A stretch of DNA of 64,000 nucleotides from Rheum nobile. Taxonomy: Eukaryota; Streptophyta; Magnoliopsida; Caryophyllales; Polygonaceae. The translations under genes and the position numbers were made by a program. The DNA is taken from contig WOAB01000721.1 in the NCBI GenBank assembly GCA_027886185.1, positions 1 to 64,000 of the forward strand. Reading direction: 5' to 3'. Under the pieces are notes generated by a model, which was not told the DNA's origin, ran no database searches, and was given only the letters and a program-made list of their open reading frames with translations. Positions 34,174 through 44,264 of the stretch are shown piece by piece; the stretch's first letter is position 1; the number at the start of each line of letters is the position of its first letter.

Positions 34174-35024
34174 CTTGTTTTCTTTGCGTACTTGACTTTG
34201 TTTGTCCCACTTGTGTGTTGGTGTAGACATTTGGTGCCTTTGGATAATGTATGTTTTGGCGACCCGTCCACCATTGCGGGTCGCAGAATATTTCTGTTTG
34301 ATGAAGTCCTACAGACGTGTAGGCAGACAATGTGGTTTGGCGACTCGTCCACCATCGCGGGTCGTGTATTTATAAAAATGCTTTTTTATTTCGATGCAAA
34401 TGTGTTTTTACATGTAGAATCGTATGCTAGTTTGTTTCATACATGTTCGTCGAACCTTCAAGGAAGTTATCGAAGACGTTTAGTATGTCGTGTATGTCGG
34501 TTTCACCCGTGTGCTCCGTCGAGTGGGGTTTCACCGTGTGTATGTATGTAGAGCAGGCCTGCAATGTGTTTGTGTATGTGTTAGTCATGACGTTATGCCG
34601 GGTAGATAAGCAATATATAATAAGGTGTTTGTTCCTTATGTTTTAATTGCGTGAATGTAATAAGGTGTTGTACCTTATGTTTTGTGTAAGGCGGGTGGTG
34701 TGCCGACGTGCCTGTGTTGTCATCTCCCCGTGTTCCGATCGATCGTGTAATGTAATGTAAGCGCTATATGCGGATGACATGATCCATTTGCGGACGATTG
34801 GGTCCAATGTAAATGTTGTTCTGCATTTTTGTTTTTGTAAGGAGGAGGTCCTCGCTTAGTGTCAGATGATGACATGTAAAAGAAAGTAGCGATGTATATG
34901 CGATAGCATGCGATATGTATGCGACAGATGGCAATGTATATGCGATAGCATGCGATATGTATGCGACAGATGGCAATGTATATGCGATGTATAGAGTTTT
35001 GTGTGATATTTTTACCGCATCGGT
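34174..35024. other. Tat element spacer between aORF and integrase
   Basis: Non-coding region between two convergent ORFs. It contains two dyads with arms GCGACCCG and CGGGTCGC (34259-34284 perfect; 34340-34365 diverged) and a 42-bp tandem repeat at 34892-34989. Convergent transcription would end here. Confidence 0.7.
34892..34989. repeat. 42-bp tandem repeat, 2.3 copies
   Basis: Unit starts ATGTATATGCGATAGCATGC at 34892 and again at 34934, with a partial third at 34976. The two full units look identical. Confidence 0.95.
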
Positions 35025-36019
35025 TCAGAAATGGTATATCTTGAGATGTCCTGCGTTCCAACTCCTCGGGATTGGTTGTCCGTCTTTGTCTTCTAACTGA
35101 TATGCTCCTTGTCCGACCACTTCGGTGATCAAGTAAGGTCCTTCCCATTGTGGTGCCAGCTTTCCGTCGGATGGGTTCTTGGTGTTCTGGAATGTCTTCC
35201 TTAGGACCCAGTCTCCGACCTTGAATGCCTTGATTCGGACGTTCTTGTTCTTACTCCTTGCGACTTGTTGTTGGAACCTGACCATCCTGATTCGGGCTTT
35301 CTCCCTGATCTCGTCCACTGTGTCCAGATTGTGTGCTAGTTCGATGTCATTTTGTTCGTTTGTCTGAAGGTTACAGCGGGCGGTCAGAACCAGTAACTCA
35401 GCCGGGATGACCGCCTCGCTCCCGTAGATGAGAGAGAAAGGCGATTGCCCGGTCGCGTTCTTTGGAGTAGTCCTGTCGGACCAGAGAATAAGTGGGAGTT
35501 CGTCTGCCCATTTGCCTTTAGCCCCTGTGAGACATTTCTTGAGGTTGTTGATAATGATTTTGTTGCTGGATTCGGTTTGTCCGTTGGATTGCGGATACCG
35601 AGGTGTAGATGTGACCAACTTGATGTTCCATTGGCCGCAAAAGGCTCGAGTCTTTTGACTGATGAATTGGGAGCCGTTGTCGTACACGATTTCTGATGGG
35701 ACACCAAATCTGCACAAGATATTGTGTTTTATGAATGAAATGACGTGTTGATCTTTTACCTCTCTATAGGCTTCGGCTTCGATCCATTTGGAGAAGTAAT
35801 CCGTCATGGCAAGGAAGAAGACTCTTTGACCCGACGCGGGAGGGAGCTTTCCGACGATGTCCATCCCCCATCTCATAAAGGGCCATGGAGCCAGGGTCGG
35901 ATGGAGGAGCTCTGAAGGTTGATGATGTACGAGTGTGTGCCGCTGACAGGCGTCGCACTTCTTGGTGTATTCCATGGCGTCTTTGTTCATCGTTGGCCAA
36001 TAGTACCCGTTTCATAGGG
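35025..36019 (-). pseudogene. Tat element integrase
   Basis: The frame 35025-35990 begins in the zinc-finger end (KKCDACQRH). It has the core MRWGMDIVGKLPPASGQ, VYDNGSQFIS and RYPQSNGQTESSNK, supplying the D, D and E positions, followed by the C-terminal GDWVLRKTFQNTKNPSDGKL and WEGPYLITEVVGQGAYQLED. It ends LKIYHF. The His half of the zinc finger lies just upstream in the shifted 36012-36887 frame (SLHEGECGNHTGGRSLSGKAL), so a frameshift at about 36010 splits the domain. Integrase inserts cDNA into chromatin; no chromodomain is present, as expected for Tat. Confidence 0.92.
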
Positions 36020-37205
36020 CCTTTCCTGAGAGGCTTCGTCCGCCGGTGTGGTTGCCGCACTCTCCTTCGTGTAACGATTGTAAGATACGTCCGACTTCTG
36101 GAGTCTTAAGGCATCGCAGGAGTAGCCATGTAACGGATCTTTTGTACAAGATGTTGTCAATGATATCGTAAGAGAGTGCTTGTACCTTGAGCTTTTTTGC
36201 TTCTGTCTTGTCGTCTGGTAAAATACCGTCTTTTAACCACCTGATGTAAGGTAGCATCCAGTCGTCATTGGTGTCGATGACGTCTTCTTCTGGTCGGTCG
36301 CCTGTCTCCATGGCGACGAGTTCTTCAAGTGGTGTTGTTAACTCGACGGATGTCCTTGGGACGGCTGGCGTCATGATGTGGGCCAATGGTATGTGTGGAA
36401 ATTCTTTCAAGTCTAGGACGGATCCTAGATTGGCGAGTGCGTCAGCTTGGGAGTTAAGATCCCTGGGCACCTGTCGAATGTTGAATGTCTGGAATTGTCC
36501 GATCAGTTTCTTGGCTACCTCCAGGTAGGCTATCATTCTGGTATCTTTGGCATTGTACGACCCCTGTATTTGGTTCACGACCAGCAAGGAATCGCAAACG
36601 ACTTCGATCTCCCGGACCCCTAGGTCGCGAGCTAGGATGAGTCCGAATATGAGTGCTTCGTATTCAGCTTCGTTGTTAGTCGCATCCCACTCACATCTGA
36701 CAGCTTGGGCTATCTTGTCCCCTTGTGGCGATTTCAGTACGACCCCAAGCCCCGATCCTCTGGTGTTTGATGCCCCGTCTGTGTGGAGCTCCCATGTACC
36801 TGTCTCGTCTATCACGAGTAGTTGCATCGCTTCTTTTGCGGCTTCTTGCTCTAGGGTCGGACTAAAATCAGCCACAAAGTCAGCCAAATCTTACGACTTG
36901 ATCGCTGTCCTGGGCTCGTACTCGATGTCGTAACCACTGAGGTGTATGGCCCATTTGGTCATTCGTCATGTGAACTCAGGTTTCCTCATGATAGCTCTCA
37001 TGGGATGATTAGTGCGTACAATAATAGTATGGGATTCAAAGTATGGTTTGAGTTTGTTCGAAGCTATTACCAATGATAATACGAGCTTTTCAAGTGACGA
37101 ATACCTCGTTTCGGCTGGTAATAGCGTCCGACTGACGTAGTATATTGGCGACTGTTTGCCATCCTCCTCTCTGACCAGTACAGCGCTTATGGCTGATTCT
37201 GACAC
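36012..37205 (-). pseudogene. Tat element RNase H region (two RNase H modules)
   Basis: 36966-37205 is the end of the first, retroviral-type RNase H (ISAVLVREEDGKQSPIYYVS, TRYSSLEKLVLSLVIAS). After stops at about 36964 and 36892 comes 36012-36887, with a second RNase H: WELHTDGASNTRGSGLGVVL, NNEAEYEALIFGL, VVCDSLLVVNQIQG and DLNSQADALANLGS. The second, archaeal-like RNase H is a known marker of the Tat lineage. All four acids of the second module are present. The first module is cut at its start by a deletion (see the reverse transcriptase entry). Confidence 0.88.
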
Positions 37206-37229
37206 TGCAAGATAAAGAAATAAGGAATG

Positions 37230-38051
37230 CTATGTAGGGTTTAGTTTCATGTTGTACCTTTTGAGCACCTCGAAGTTGTCGCGTAGGTGGTCTATGTGAT
37301 CTTCTTTCTTTTTGCATTTGACCAACATGTCGTCGATGTAGACTTCCATCGTGTCTCCGATTTGGTCTTTGAATATTTTGTTGACTAGTCTTTGATATGT
37401 AGCCCCTGTATTTTCCAGACCGGAGGGCATTACTTTGTAACAATAGATACCTTGGCTGGTGATGAATGCTGTTTTTTCTTGATCGTCGGGTTCCATGAGG
37501 ATCTGATTGTAGCCACTGAAAGCGTCCATAAAGGTAAGCATTTCGTGTCCCGCAGTGGCGTCGACCATGGCGTCGATATGAGGTAGTGGAAACGAGTCTT
37601 TGGGACAAGCCTTATTGAGGTCTGTGAAGTCGATGCAGACTCTCCATTTGCCGTTCTTCTTCTGGACTACGACCATGTTGGCTAGCCACTCAAGATAGTG
37701 GACTTCTCTGATTTTTCCTGTCTCCAATAAGCTTTTGACTTCGTCGTCGACTATCTTGTTCCGCTCGGGAGCGAACTTCCTGCGTTTTTGCTTGACAGGG
37801 GGATGAGATGGATCCATATTTAATTTATGAGTAATAACGTTGGGGGGTATTCCGACCATATCCTCATGCGACCATGCGAAATAGTCGGCATTGGCCCTGA
37901 GAAAGTCGAGAAGTTGTTGTCTGGTCGAGTCGTCCAGGTCCGACTCGACCCTTACCGTTTGGTTTGGCTTTGAAGGATCTAGTGCGATCTCGTCGAGTTT
38001 TTCCATTTCTGGTTCAACGTATCGACTAGGTCCTTCGCGATTCTGTGGTTG
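37230..38051 (-). pseudogene. Tat element reverse transcriptase, internally deleted
   Basis: The frame 37230-38006, extending to a TAG at 38051, carries the pol N-terminus (FAWSHEDMVGIPPNV), NMVVVQKKNGKWRVCIDF, FMDAFSGYNQI, MPSGLENTGATYQRL and the catalytic VYIDDMLVK. It stops after MKLNPT. Directly beyond the stop, at 37205-37225, the sequence is already the RNase H start (LFLYLAVSESA). The thumb and connection region expected between them, roughly 100 or more residues, is missing. The SGL in MPSGLEN is Phe-Gly-Leu in most relatives, a possible further loss. Confidence 0.88.
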
Positions 38052-38993
38052 CTATGCGATCTTGTGTTCGACTGCATTCTTCATGGAAGCGACATAGCAT
38101 TCCTTTGCGGTCCTTTGATCTCCTCTGATTTCTTGGACCCCCCATTCAGTATGGAATTTGATGACTTGGTGATATGTCGAAGGTACTGCCTTCATAGCGT
38201 GTATCCAAGGCCTGCCAAGAATACAATTATAGGGAGACAGACAGTCTAAGACTAAGAATTTGATCTGTTGGTTGATCCCTCCAGTGTATGTGGTTAGGAT
38301 GATTTCGCCAGTCGTATGCTTAACCTCACCGCTGAACCCGACCAGTGGGGTCGACTTCTTGACTAGGTCGTTCTCAGTCAGACCCATTTCTTTAAGAGCG
38401 TCAAGGGTCAAGAGGTTTGTCGAGCTCCCTGTATCGATTAGTACTCTCCGTATTAAGCAATTACCAATGGACAAAGAGATTACCAGGCCGTCATGGTGAC
38501 TATCCGACCCGTCGGAGTCGGACTCGTCGAACGTAACCGTCGGAAGGTTAGATGTCTTCCTTGGCTTGAGTTCCGATGCCTCGGGCTTATCGCCTTTGCT
38601 TTCTTTGGCGTGTCGCTTGGCCGCGGAGTATGTGTTCCCACATATGTCAGATCCACCTGAAATGGTATTGACAACTTTTGTATGGACAGAAGATGGGGGT
38701 TTGTTCTGTTTTACCTGATCTCGGTGTTCCATGGTAGCTTTTGCCCGTTCCGAGATGATGTCGCGTAGGAGCCCCTGTGAGAGCAGCCTAGCGACTTCCT
38801 TTCGCAGGGCGATGCACTCGTCGGTCGAATGACCGTGGTCGTCGTGGAATTCGCACCATCGACTCATGTCTTTCTTGACATCCGGTCGGTCGCTCTTTCG
38901 GGGCCATCTTACGTCTTTTCCATACTTGTCGAAACTCTTGACGAGCTCCGACACGAAAACGTTGAAGTTATAAGACTGGACCCTAGGAGGCAA
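38052..38993 (-). pseudogene. Tat element gag C-terminus and protease
   Basis: 313 residues with the Tat-type knuckle CEFHDDHGHSTDECIALRKE, a Lys-rich linker, and the protease active site RVLIDTGSSTNLLTLD, later CLSPYNCILGRPWIHAM typical of retropepsin C-termini. It is bounded by a TAG at the gag side (about 39009) and a TAG at the polymerase side (38051). Gag, protease and polymerase were therefore once a single frame. The Asp-Thr-Gly triad is kept. Confidence 0.9.
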
Positions 38994-39008
38994 CGCAGAG
39001 CCGTCTCT

Positions 39009-40302
39009 CTATTCCTGTGACCTGTCTTGGAAAGAGTTTACCTGATTTGGTTCATTTCGATTACGAGAATAGGGATGTGGATGTCTGTCTCGACGGTTAT
39101 CGGAGGAATGTTTACGATCGGATGGATCGGGTCCGCGTGAGGCTTTACTCGAGTCACGGTCCTCTTCCAATCTTACCTCGGCCATAGTTTTGGCCTGAAC
39201 ATCTTCAAAACTTTTGCATGGGTACTTGGTAATCTCGTCGTAGAGATTGCTATCTTTGACCAAGCCTTGTCGGAAGGCTTCGATAGACGTTGTGACATCA
39301 CAGTGGGGGATTCCCACTTTCTCTTTGTTGTACCTGTTAAGATAATTCCGGAGAGGTTCATTGTACCTTTGCGTGACTCGGTAGAGGTCACTCGATTGTT
39401 TCTCATGCTTTCGACTGCTGGCGAACTGACTCTTAAAATAGTTGACCAGATCCGCGAATGATGTGATCGTTCCCTGAGGCAAACGCATAAACCAAGTTAA
39501 TGCGGGGTCCGCGAGGGTCGTGCCAAAGCTTTTGCACATGACAGCCTTGCGGCTCTCCCTTGAAACAGATGCAGCCATTAGTTTTTGTTTATAGAGAGAG
39601 ATATGGTCATCTGGATCGGTGGTGCCGTCGAACGTCGCCATGTTGGGGAGATGGAACTTCTTGGGGATCTCGACCCTTGCGATTTCTTCGACGAACGGGG
39701 ATTCTTCGAATCCACCGGACGCTTCCCTCTCGATCGGTTGTGGGACTCCTGGGAGCCTGTTGAAGCGATCATCGATCGTCTTTATGTGTCTGTCGAGCGT
39801 CTGCTGGAAAAGAGCCATGACATCTGGCGGATTGGCAACCTGTGGTTCGTCGATTCGGGCCCCAGTAGACCCAATCGGTGTGGAAAAAGTGACATGGTTA
39901 GTCGAAAATGGACTAGAGAAAGGAGTTTGAGATGTACCCTCAGTGTGTCCGGGACGTCGTACGCTTAAAGGTGTTGGCTCGATATTGTCCATGTCGAGGC
40001 GTGTTCGGATGCCGCCGTGGATGGGCGCGTTCCTAGATCCTGAAGCCACTGATTGTACCTGCGACTTAAGAGACTCATTCTCATGGGTTAGTTGTGCAAT
40101 CTCGGCTTCGGATTGGGTTGATAAAGCGGCTAGGGCTTCGGTTTTTTGACATTGCTGGGCTAGTTCCTCTTGAAGGGCGGCCGTTTTTTGAGAGAGTTCT
40201 TGGAACTAGGTTGGAGTAGGATTTTCGGTTGGGTTTTCTGTAGTTTGGGTTTCGTCTTCGAGACGTGGTTCTTGATTGTCAATAGGAGGGTCAATAGTCA
40301 TG
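39009..40302 (-). pseudogene. Tat element gag
   Basis: The likely original start is the ATG at about 40302 (MTIDPPIDNQEPRL). A TAG at about 40208 then interrupts, so the longest open part is 39009-40049. It has a disordered Ser/Thr-rich N-terminus, then FHLPNMATFDGTTDPDDHIS, FGTTLADPALTWFMRLP, FADLVNYFKSQFASS and LYRVTQRYNEPLRNYLNRYN, all capsid motifs of Tat/Athila-type gag, and an Arg/Asp-rich tail. An N-terminal coiled coil (LSQKTAALQEELAQQCQK) precedes the open part. Confidence 0.88.
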
Positions 40303-40356
40303 GTTGGAAGGTTTCAGAAGGGTGAACGGCAAGTTGCCCCACGGTGGGCGCCTATT

Positions 40357-41029
40357 TGTTTTGGGGCGAAAAGAGCGGACGACCTAAATCGCCTTAGACG
40401 GGGTAACTAGTCGATCAGATGATAGAAAACAATCCAAACCAAATGAATAACAGATAAACAAAGAGTAAATATGTAATAGCGAGATGATTTTATTAGATGT
40501 CGTGTTAATCGGACTGAATCGAGATACAACTTATCGTAATAAAACCAGAGATCGAGTGGGACTCGACCGGTGACTTGTGAGCGGCGACCGGCAGGGGTCA
40601 GGCGTAGACAATTGTGAGAGAGCTTAGGCGGAGAGCCATAGTGGTGTTCTGATATGTTTCGGAGTAGATGTCTTAGTCTCCCGAGCGTAATTGCGTACGT
40701 CTCTTCTTATCTTCCTCGTCGTCCCAATATGGTAAGTCTTCAATCCCTTTTACCGTTATGTTTCTTGGCATATCTTTTGCTTTTAATATTCCGAGTGATG
40801 GCTGAGATTACGCCATTAAATCATGGCAATTTACGGTGGTTTGAATGCTTATGGCCGTTGCGTGATCTGGCATTTAATGCATAGCGAGATCCTTGCGATC
40901 CTGTCGGAAGGTGTTCGACCAGAGAAGTCTCGTCGGCTCTTCTGGGCTTTCTCTTGGTTCTCCCGATCTGCAGTGGGCTTGGGCTCGATCCACTCGACCC
41001 ACCTTTCTCCGAGGATTCCAGGCCCAACA
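40357..41029 (-). repeat. Tat element LTR (5' LTR)
   Basis: 673 bp, partner of 31245-31917. Immediately inside it, complement of 40333-40353, is GGCGCCCACCGTGGGGC, the primer-binding site type common in Tat-like gypsy elements. Gag starts about 55 bp inside. Confidence 0.95.
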
Positions 41030-41529
41030 TATACCATGCGGAAATAGGGGTGGACAATCTTGTTACTGCTCTCCTTCTTCTTTTGATATGTAGCCATACC
41101 CGTTGCGGTGGTCCATAACTCCTTAATATCTGCCTTGTCGGGACCCTGTCTCCACCCATCAGTAGATGGTCTCGACACACCCAGCAGCTCCCGAATTTCT
41201 TCAATGGGAAGACCATAACTCCGACCTTCATACTTGAAGGTGATTCCCGCAATGAATTTCTGCTCCCTTCCGTTAATGATACGACGCGTGTAGCTCCGAG
41301 ACATGGTGGCTATAAACTGGTAGGAGAGCTCAGGAAATGCGGGAGCACATTTGTCGAGGAAGCCCCCCAAACCCAGCATGTCTAAACACTGTTGAGTCAT
41401 ATCTGCCAAACCCAATTCGGCCAGTGCACCCTTATCAAAGAACCGAGTCGGTTGTACATGTCATGCGGAAACCACATCATATATTTTCAACTCCTCCTCA
41501 GTCATCCCAACCTTCCTATCCCTCGACAT
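41030..41529 (-). pseudogene. Athila-1 downstream ORF, N-terminal part
   Basis: Start MSRDRKVGMTEEELKIYD at 41529, a TGA at about 41461, then RFFDKGALAELGLADMTQQ, FSYQFIATMSRSYTRR-like and YEGRSYGLPIEEIRELLGV, up to the Tat junction at 41030-41034. It continues in the same frame at 31244 downward. This is the N-terminal half of the plant retrotransposon ORF described at 30528-31244. In that family the region resembles a putative plant transposon domain; I cannot assign a function. Confidence 0.78.
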
Positions 41530-41607
41530 TGTATAAGAAAGTAAGTACTTGAGAGGAAAGGCTAGGCAAGGGCTACTTACAACCGGCTGAAGACAGACCA
41601 CGAGGGT

Positions 41608-41745
41608 CACCGCGGGGCGGCGATGATTACTGAGCGTAGTAGCCGGGTCACGGCGGAGTTGACGCGGGGCGGCGACTGTTCACCTTCTTCTCCACTTTCA
41701 AAATTTGACTTGCGCAAGGCGGCGAGACGGCAACGCGAGGCAGTC
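41608..41745. repeat. Dyad array in the Athila-1 internal region
   Basis: Copies start at about 41608 (CACCGCGGGGCGGCG), 41641 (AGCCGGGTCACGGCG), 41660 (TGACGCGGGGCGGCG), 41710 (TTGCGCAAGGCGGCG) and 41731 (CAACGCGAGGCAGTC). The steps from the second copy on are 19, 50 and 21 bp. Confidence 0.82.
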
Positions 41746-42240
41746 ACTGTTCGATTCCTCCACAAACACCACCAAACCACCGGAAGAGAACCCAATTGGC
41801 ACCGATCACACCGCCAAAAAGAATGGTACCCTCTTCGACTACCAACCACCACGGGGGGGGGTTCGGAAATCGTCACAAAGGGAGGTTTGGGTAGAGGGAA
41901 AATGGAGTCGGGGTGGGGGCTGTCACTACCAAGGCTAGAAGCAGGGCCGATTTCGGTGGGGAAGGTTTTGGGTTAAGGGTTTGAGATCACGGAATGGGGT
42001 TACGGCGGAGAGAGAGACGGGGAAGAAAAGGAGAAAAGGAGATTAGGGTTTGGCGGGAGAGTTAATGATGTGATTGGTGTAAAAATATGTACTTGACCGC
42101 GGGGCGATCCAACTGATACCGTCAACTCCTTCGTATCCAACTCAAGAAATAAAAATATTACTCACCCGTTTAAGGTTTTTTCGGGGCCCTTTATTTCGTT
42201 TTTTTTTGTTTTTTTTTTTAGAGTTGAGAAATTATACCAG

Positions 42241-42340
42241 GGATCCACCGCGGGGTGGTGAGCTCCACCGCGGGGTGGTGAGCTCCACCGCGGGGTGGTG
42301 AGCTCCACCGCTGGGCGGTGAGAGTCGCCGCGGGGTGGTG
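42241..42340. repeat. 20-bp tandem repeat x5 containing a dyad
   Basis: Five contiguous 20-bp units. Units 2 and 3 are identical (AGCTCCACCGCGGGGTGGTG), unit 1 starts GGAT, unit 4 has CTGGGCGGTG, and unit 5 starts AGAGTCG. Each unit holds the dyad CACCGC, GGG, GTGGTG or GCGGTG. Confidence 0.97.
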
Positions 42341-42563
42341 GGTCACTCTGGGTACCACGTCTCTTCTCGGATTTACTTTCGTACCTAAAATGTGAGTAAC
42401 AGGCGAACGAAACAAAGATAAACTACGAAAATAATCTAGTGAAAAGAAAAGTCGAAAGAACTAACCCGGGTTGCCTCCCGGACAGCCCCTTGGTTAACGT
42501 CGTTGGCTCGACGTAGGCTGTGGCTCACCCTGTGCAGTTTCAGGGCTTTTGAGGAGTAGTGTC

Positions 42564-44264
42564 TCAGCCTGGTTCGGGTCGAAGCCCTCGTGGTAGGGCT
42601 TGCATCTGTGGCCATTCACCTTGAAGGTGTTGCCTGACTTGGGATTGATCAGGTCTATATATGGCTCCGTGGGGTTGCACTTCAGCGATTTCATAAGGGC
42701 CTGACCACTTTGATTTCAGCTTCCCAGCAAAGAGCTTAAGCCGATATTGAAATAGAAGAACATTGTCTCCTGGCTTAAAATCCTTTCGCAGAATGTGCTT
42801 GTCATGCCACTGCTTGGTCTTCGCCTTGTAGTTAACTGAGTTCTCATAGGCGTCAAGGCGTAATTCCTCGAGTTCTTGCATTTGTAGCTTACGGAATTCT
42901 CCCACTTCATCCAGTTGCATGTTGCTTTTCTTTATCGCCCACCACGCCTTATGCTCAAGCTTTGCGGGGAGGTGGCAAGCTTTTCCAAAAACCAGCCGGA
43001 AAGGAGACATTCCTATTGGAGTTTTGAAAGCTGTACGGTATGCCCACAGCGCATCATTGAGCTTGATGCTCCAATCCCTCCGATTAGCTGCTACCGTCTT
43101 CTCCAGTATGCACTTAATCACTCTGTTGGAGTTCTCGGCCTGCCCGTTAGTCTGAGGATGGTAGGCCGTGGAGATTCTTTGGGTCACGTGATACTTCTTC
43201 AGTAGGGCAGTCATTGTCTTGTTGCAGAAATGGGTTCCCCTATCACTAATTAAAGCTTTGGGTATTCCAAATCTTGATAAAATGTTCTCCTTGAGGAAAC
43301 CTGTCACAACTTTAGAATCATCAGTCCTGGTAGCCTTTGCTTCCACCCACTTGGAAACGTAGTCCACCGCAAGCAATATATAAAGATTCCCATGAGAGTT
43401 AGGAAAGGGTCCCATAAAATCTATGCCCCAAACATCAAAGACCTCACAGAAGATTAATGATGATTGCGGCATTTCATTCCTTCCGGTGATGTTGCCAACC
43501 CGTTGGCATCGGTCACAAGATTTGCAAAAAACGTAAGCATCCCTAAAGATGTGTAGCCAATAAAATCCTGCCTCCAATACTTTCCTAGCAGTCCTATTTG
43601 CTCCAAAATGACCCCCACAGGCTTCAGAATGACAGAAGTTAAGGACAGATTATACCTCATTGTCTGGGAGACATCAACGTACTACCTGATCGACGCAATG
43701 CTTCCATAGGTAAGGATCATCCCACACATAGTGGCGATCTTCTCTCCGTATCTTCGCTTTTTGGGCTCTGGTGTAAGCTAGGGGAAATTCCTCTCGAACC
43801 AGATAGTTGACTATATCTGCGTACCATGGTCTGAAAGAACGGATTCCGAAGATGTCCATGGTTATGTGAGAGGGAGAGTCAGAGGAGTCTTCAGAGCAAA
43901 GTGTGAGGCCAGAGACGTGACCGCAGGGCGGCGATGTCTCTGGGGGTCGTGGTGAGCTTTCCTGGTTCTCAAGTAATCCAACTACTGGGTCGCGGTAGTC
44001 ATCGCCGCGGGGCGGTGGGATCTCTAACTGCATACTGGCTACGACTCGCCGGGTCGCGGTGGTGAGGACCGCGAGGCATTGTGTGTTTTCTGAACTGCCC
44101 TCGAGTATAAAAAGTGTGTCATCTGGGAAGGTGCCATGTATGAGGCTCTATTCTCCGGGATTATCTTTCTCATGGACGAGCCTACTCAGGTGATCCGCTA
44201 CGAGGTTCTCTGCTCCCTTCTTATCACGGATTTCCACATCAAATTCAGTGAGAAGGAGAACCCG
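42564..44264 (-). pseudogene. Athila-1 integrase with an in-frame dyad insertion upstream
   Basis: 42564-43577 has CKSCDRCQRVGNI of the zinc finger, the core DVWGIDFMGPFP, ALISDRGTHFCN and STAYHPQTNGQAEN, then KAKTKQWHDKHILRKDFKPGD and KWSGPYEIAEV. It loses frame after PHGAIY. Upstream, 43674-44033 covers the RNase H-integrase linker (WYADIVNYLV, HYVWDDPYLWKHC). A stop and a shift at 43580-43673 damage the zinc finger. Compared with Athila-2, the linker contains roughly 90 extra residues between LVADHLSR-like sequence and WYAD. Much of that extra DNA is a dyad array (43919-44081). Confidence 0.88.
43919..44081. repeat. Dyad array inside the Athila-1 pol frame
   Basis: Pairs start at about 43919/43939, 43982/44003 and 44047/44067: 20-21 bp within pairs and 63-65 bp between pairs. 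The clearest copy is CGCCGCGGGGCGGTG at 44003. It lies in the RNase H-integrase linker. Confidence 0.82.

Larger units (their letters stand above)
31245..41029 (-). mobile_element. Tat-lineage LTR retrotransposon, complete 9.8-kb insertion
   Basis: Two LTRs of 673 bp (31245-31917 and 40357-41029) with TGTTTTGGGG...GGCCCAACA ends, flanked by the perfect 5-bp target-site duplication tatac (31240-31244 and 41030-41034). Coding is on minus: gag, protease, reverse transcriptase, RNase H including a second RNase H of the Tat type, and integrase. Downstream, on the opposite strand, is an extra spliced-looking ORF (32224-34173). The LTRs differ at about 13 positions by my reading, near 1.9 percent. 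Internal stops and a deletion in the polymerase make it non-autonomous. It sits inside the Athila-1 downstream ORF. Confidence 0.95.
41530..42563 (-). other. Athila-1 region between integrase and the downstream ORF
   Basis: Non-coding. It contains a phased dyad array (41608-41745), a diverged dyad at about 42107, the segment CCGTTTAAGG..TTTTTCGGGGCCC shared with Athila-2 (about 42168), a poly-T run, and the five-unit tandem repeat at 42241-42340. CGGGTTGCCTCCCGG (about 42468) is the block that follows integrase in both Athila copies here. Frames on either strand are by-products of GC-rich repeats. Confidence 0.7.

Noticed and set aside
30528..41529. Athila downstream ORF as a viral envelope gene
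   Set aside because: No signal peptide, fusion peptide or clear transmembrane segment is visible in the readable parts, so I call it only a downstream ORF of unknown function.
42241..42340. CRISPR-like array of short repeats
   Set aside because: Units are contiguous without spacers, the DNA is plant, and the repeats lie inside a retrotransposon.
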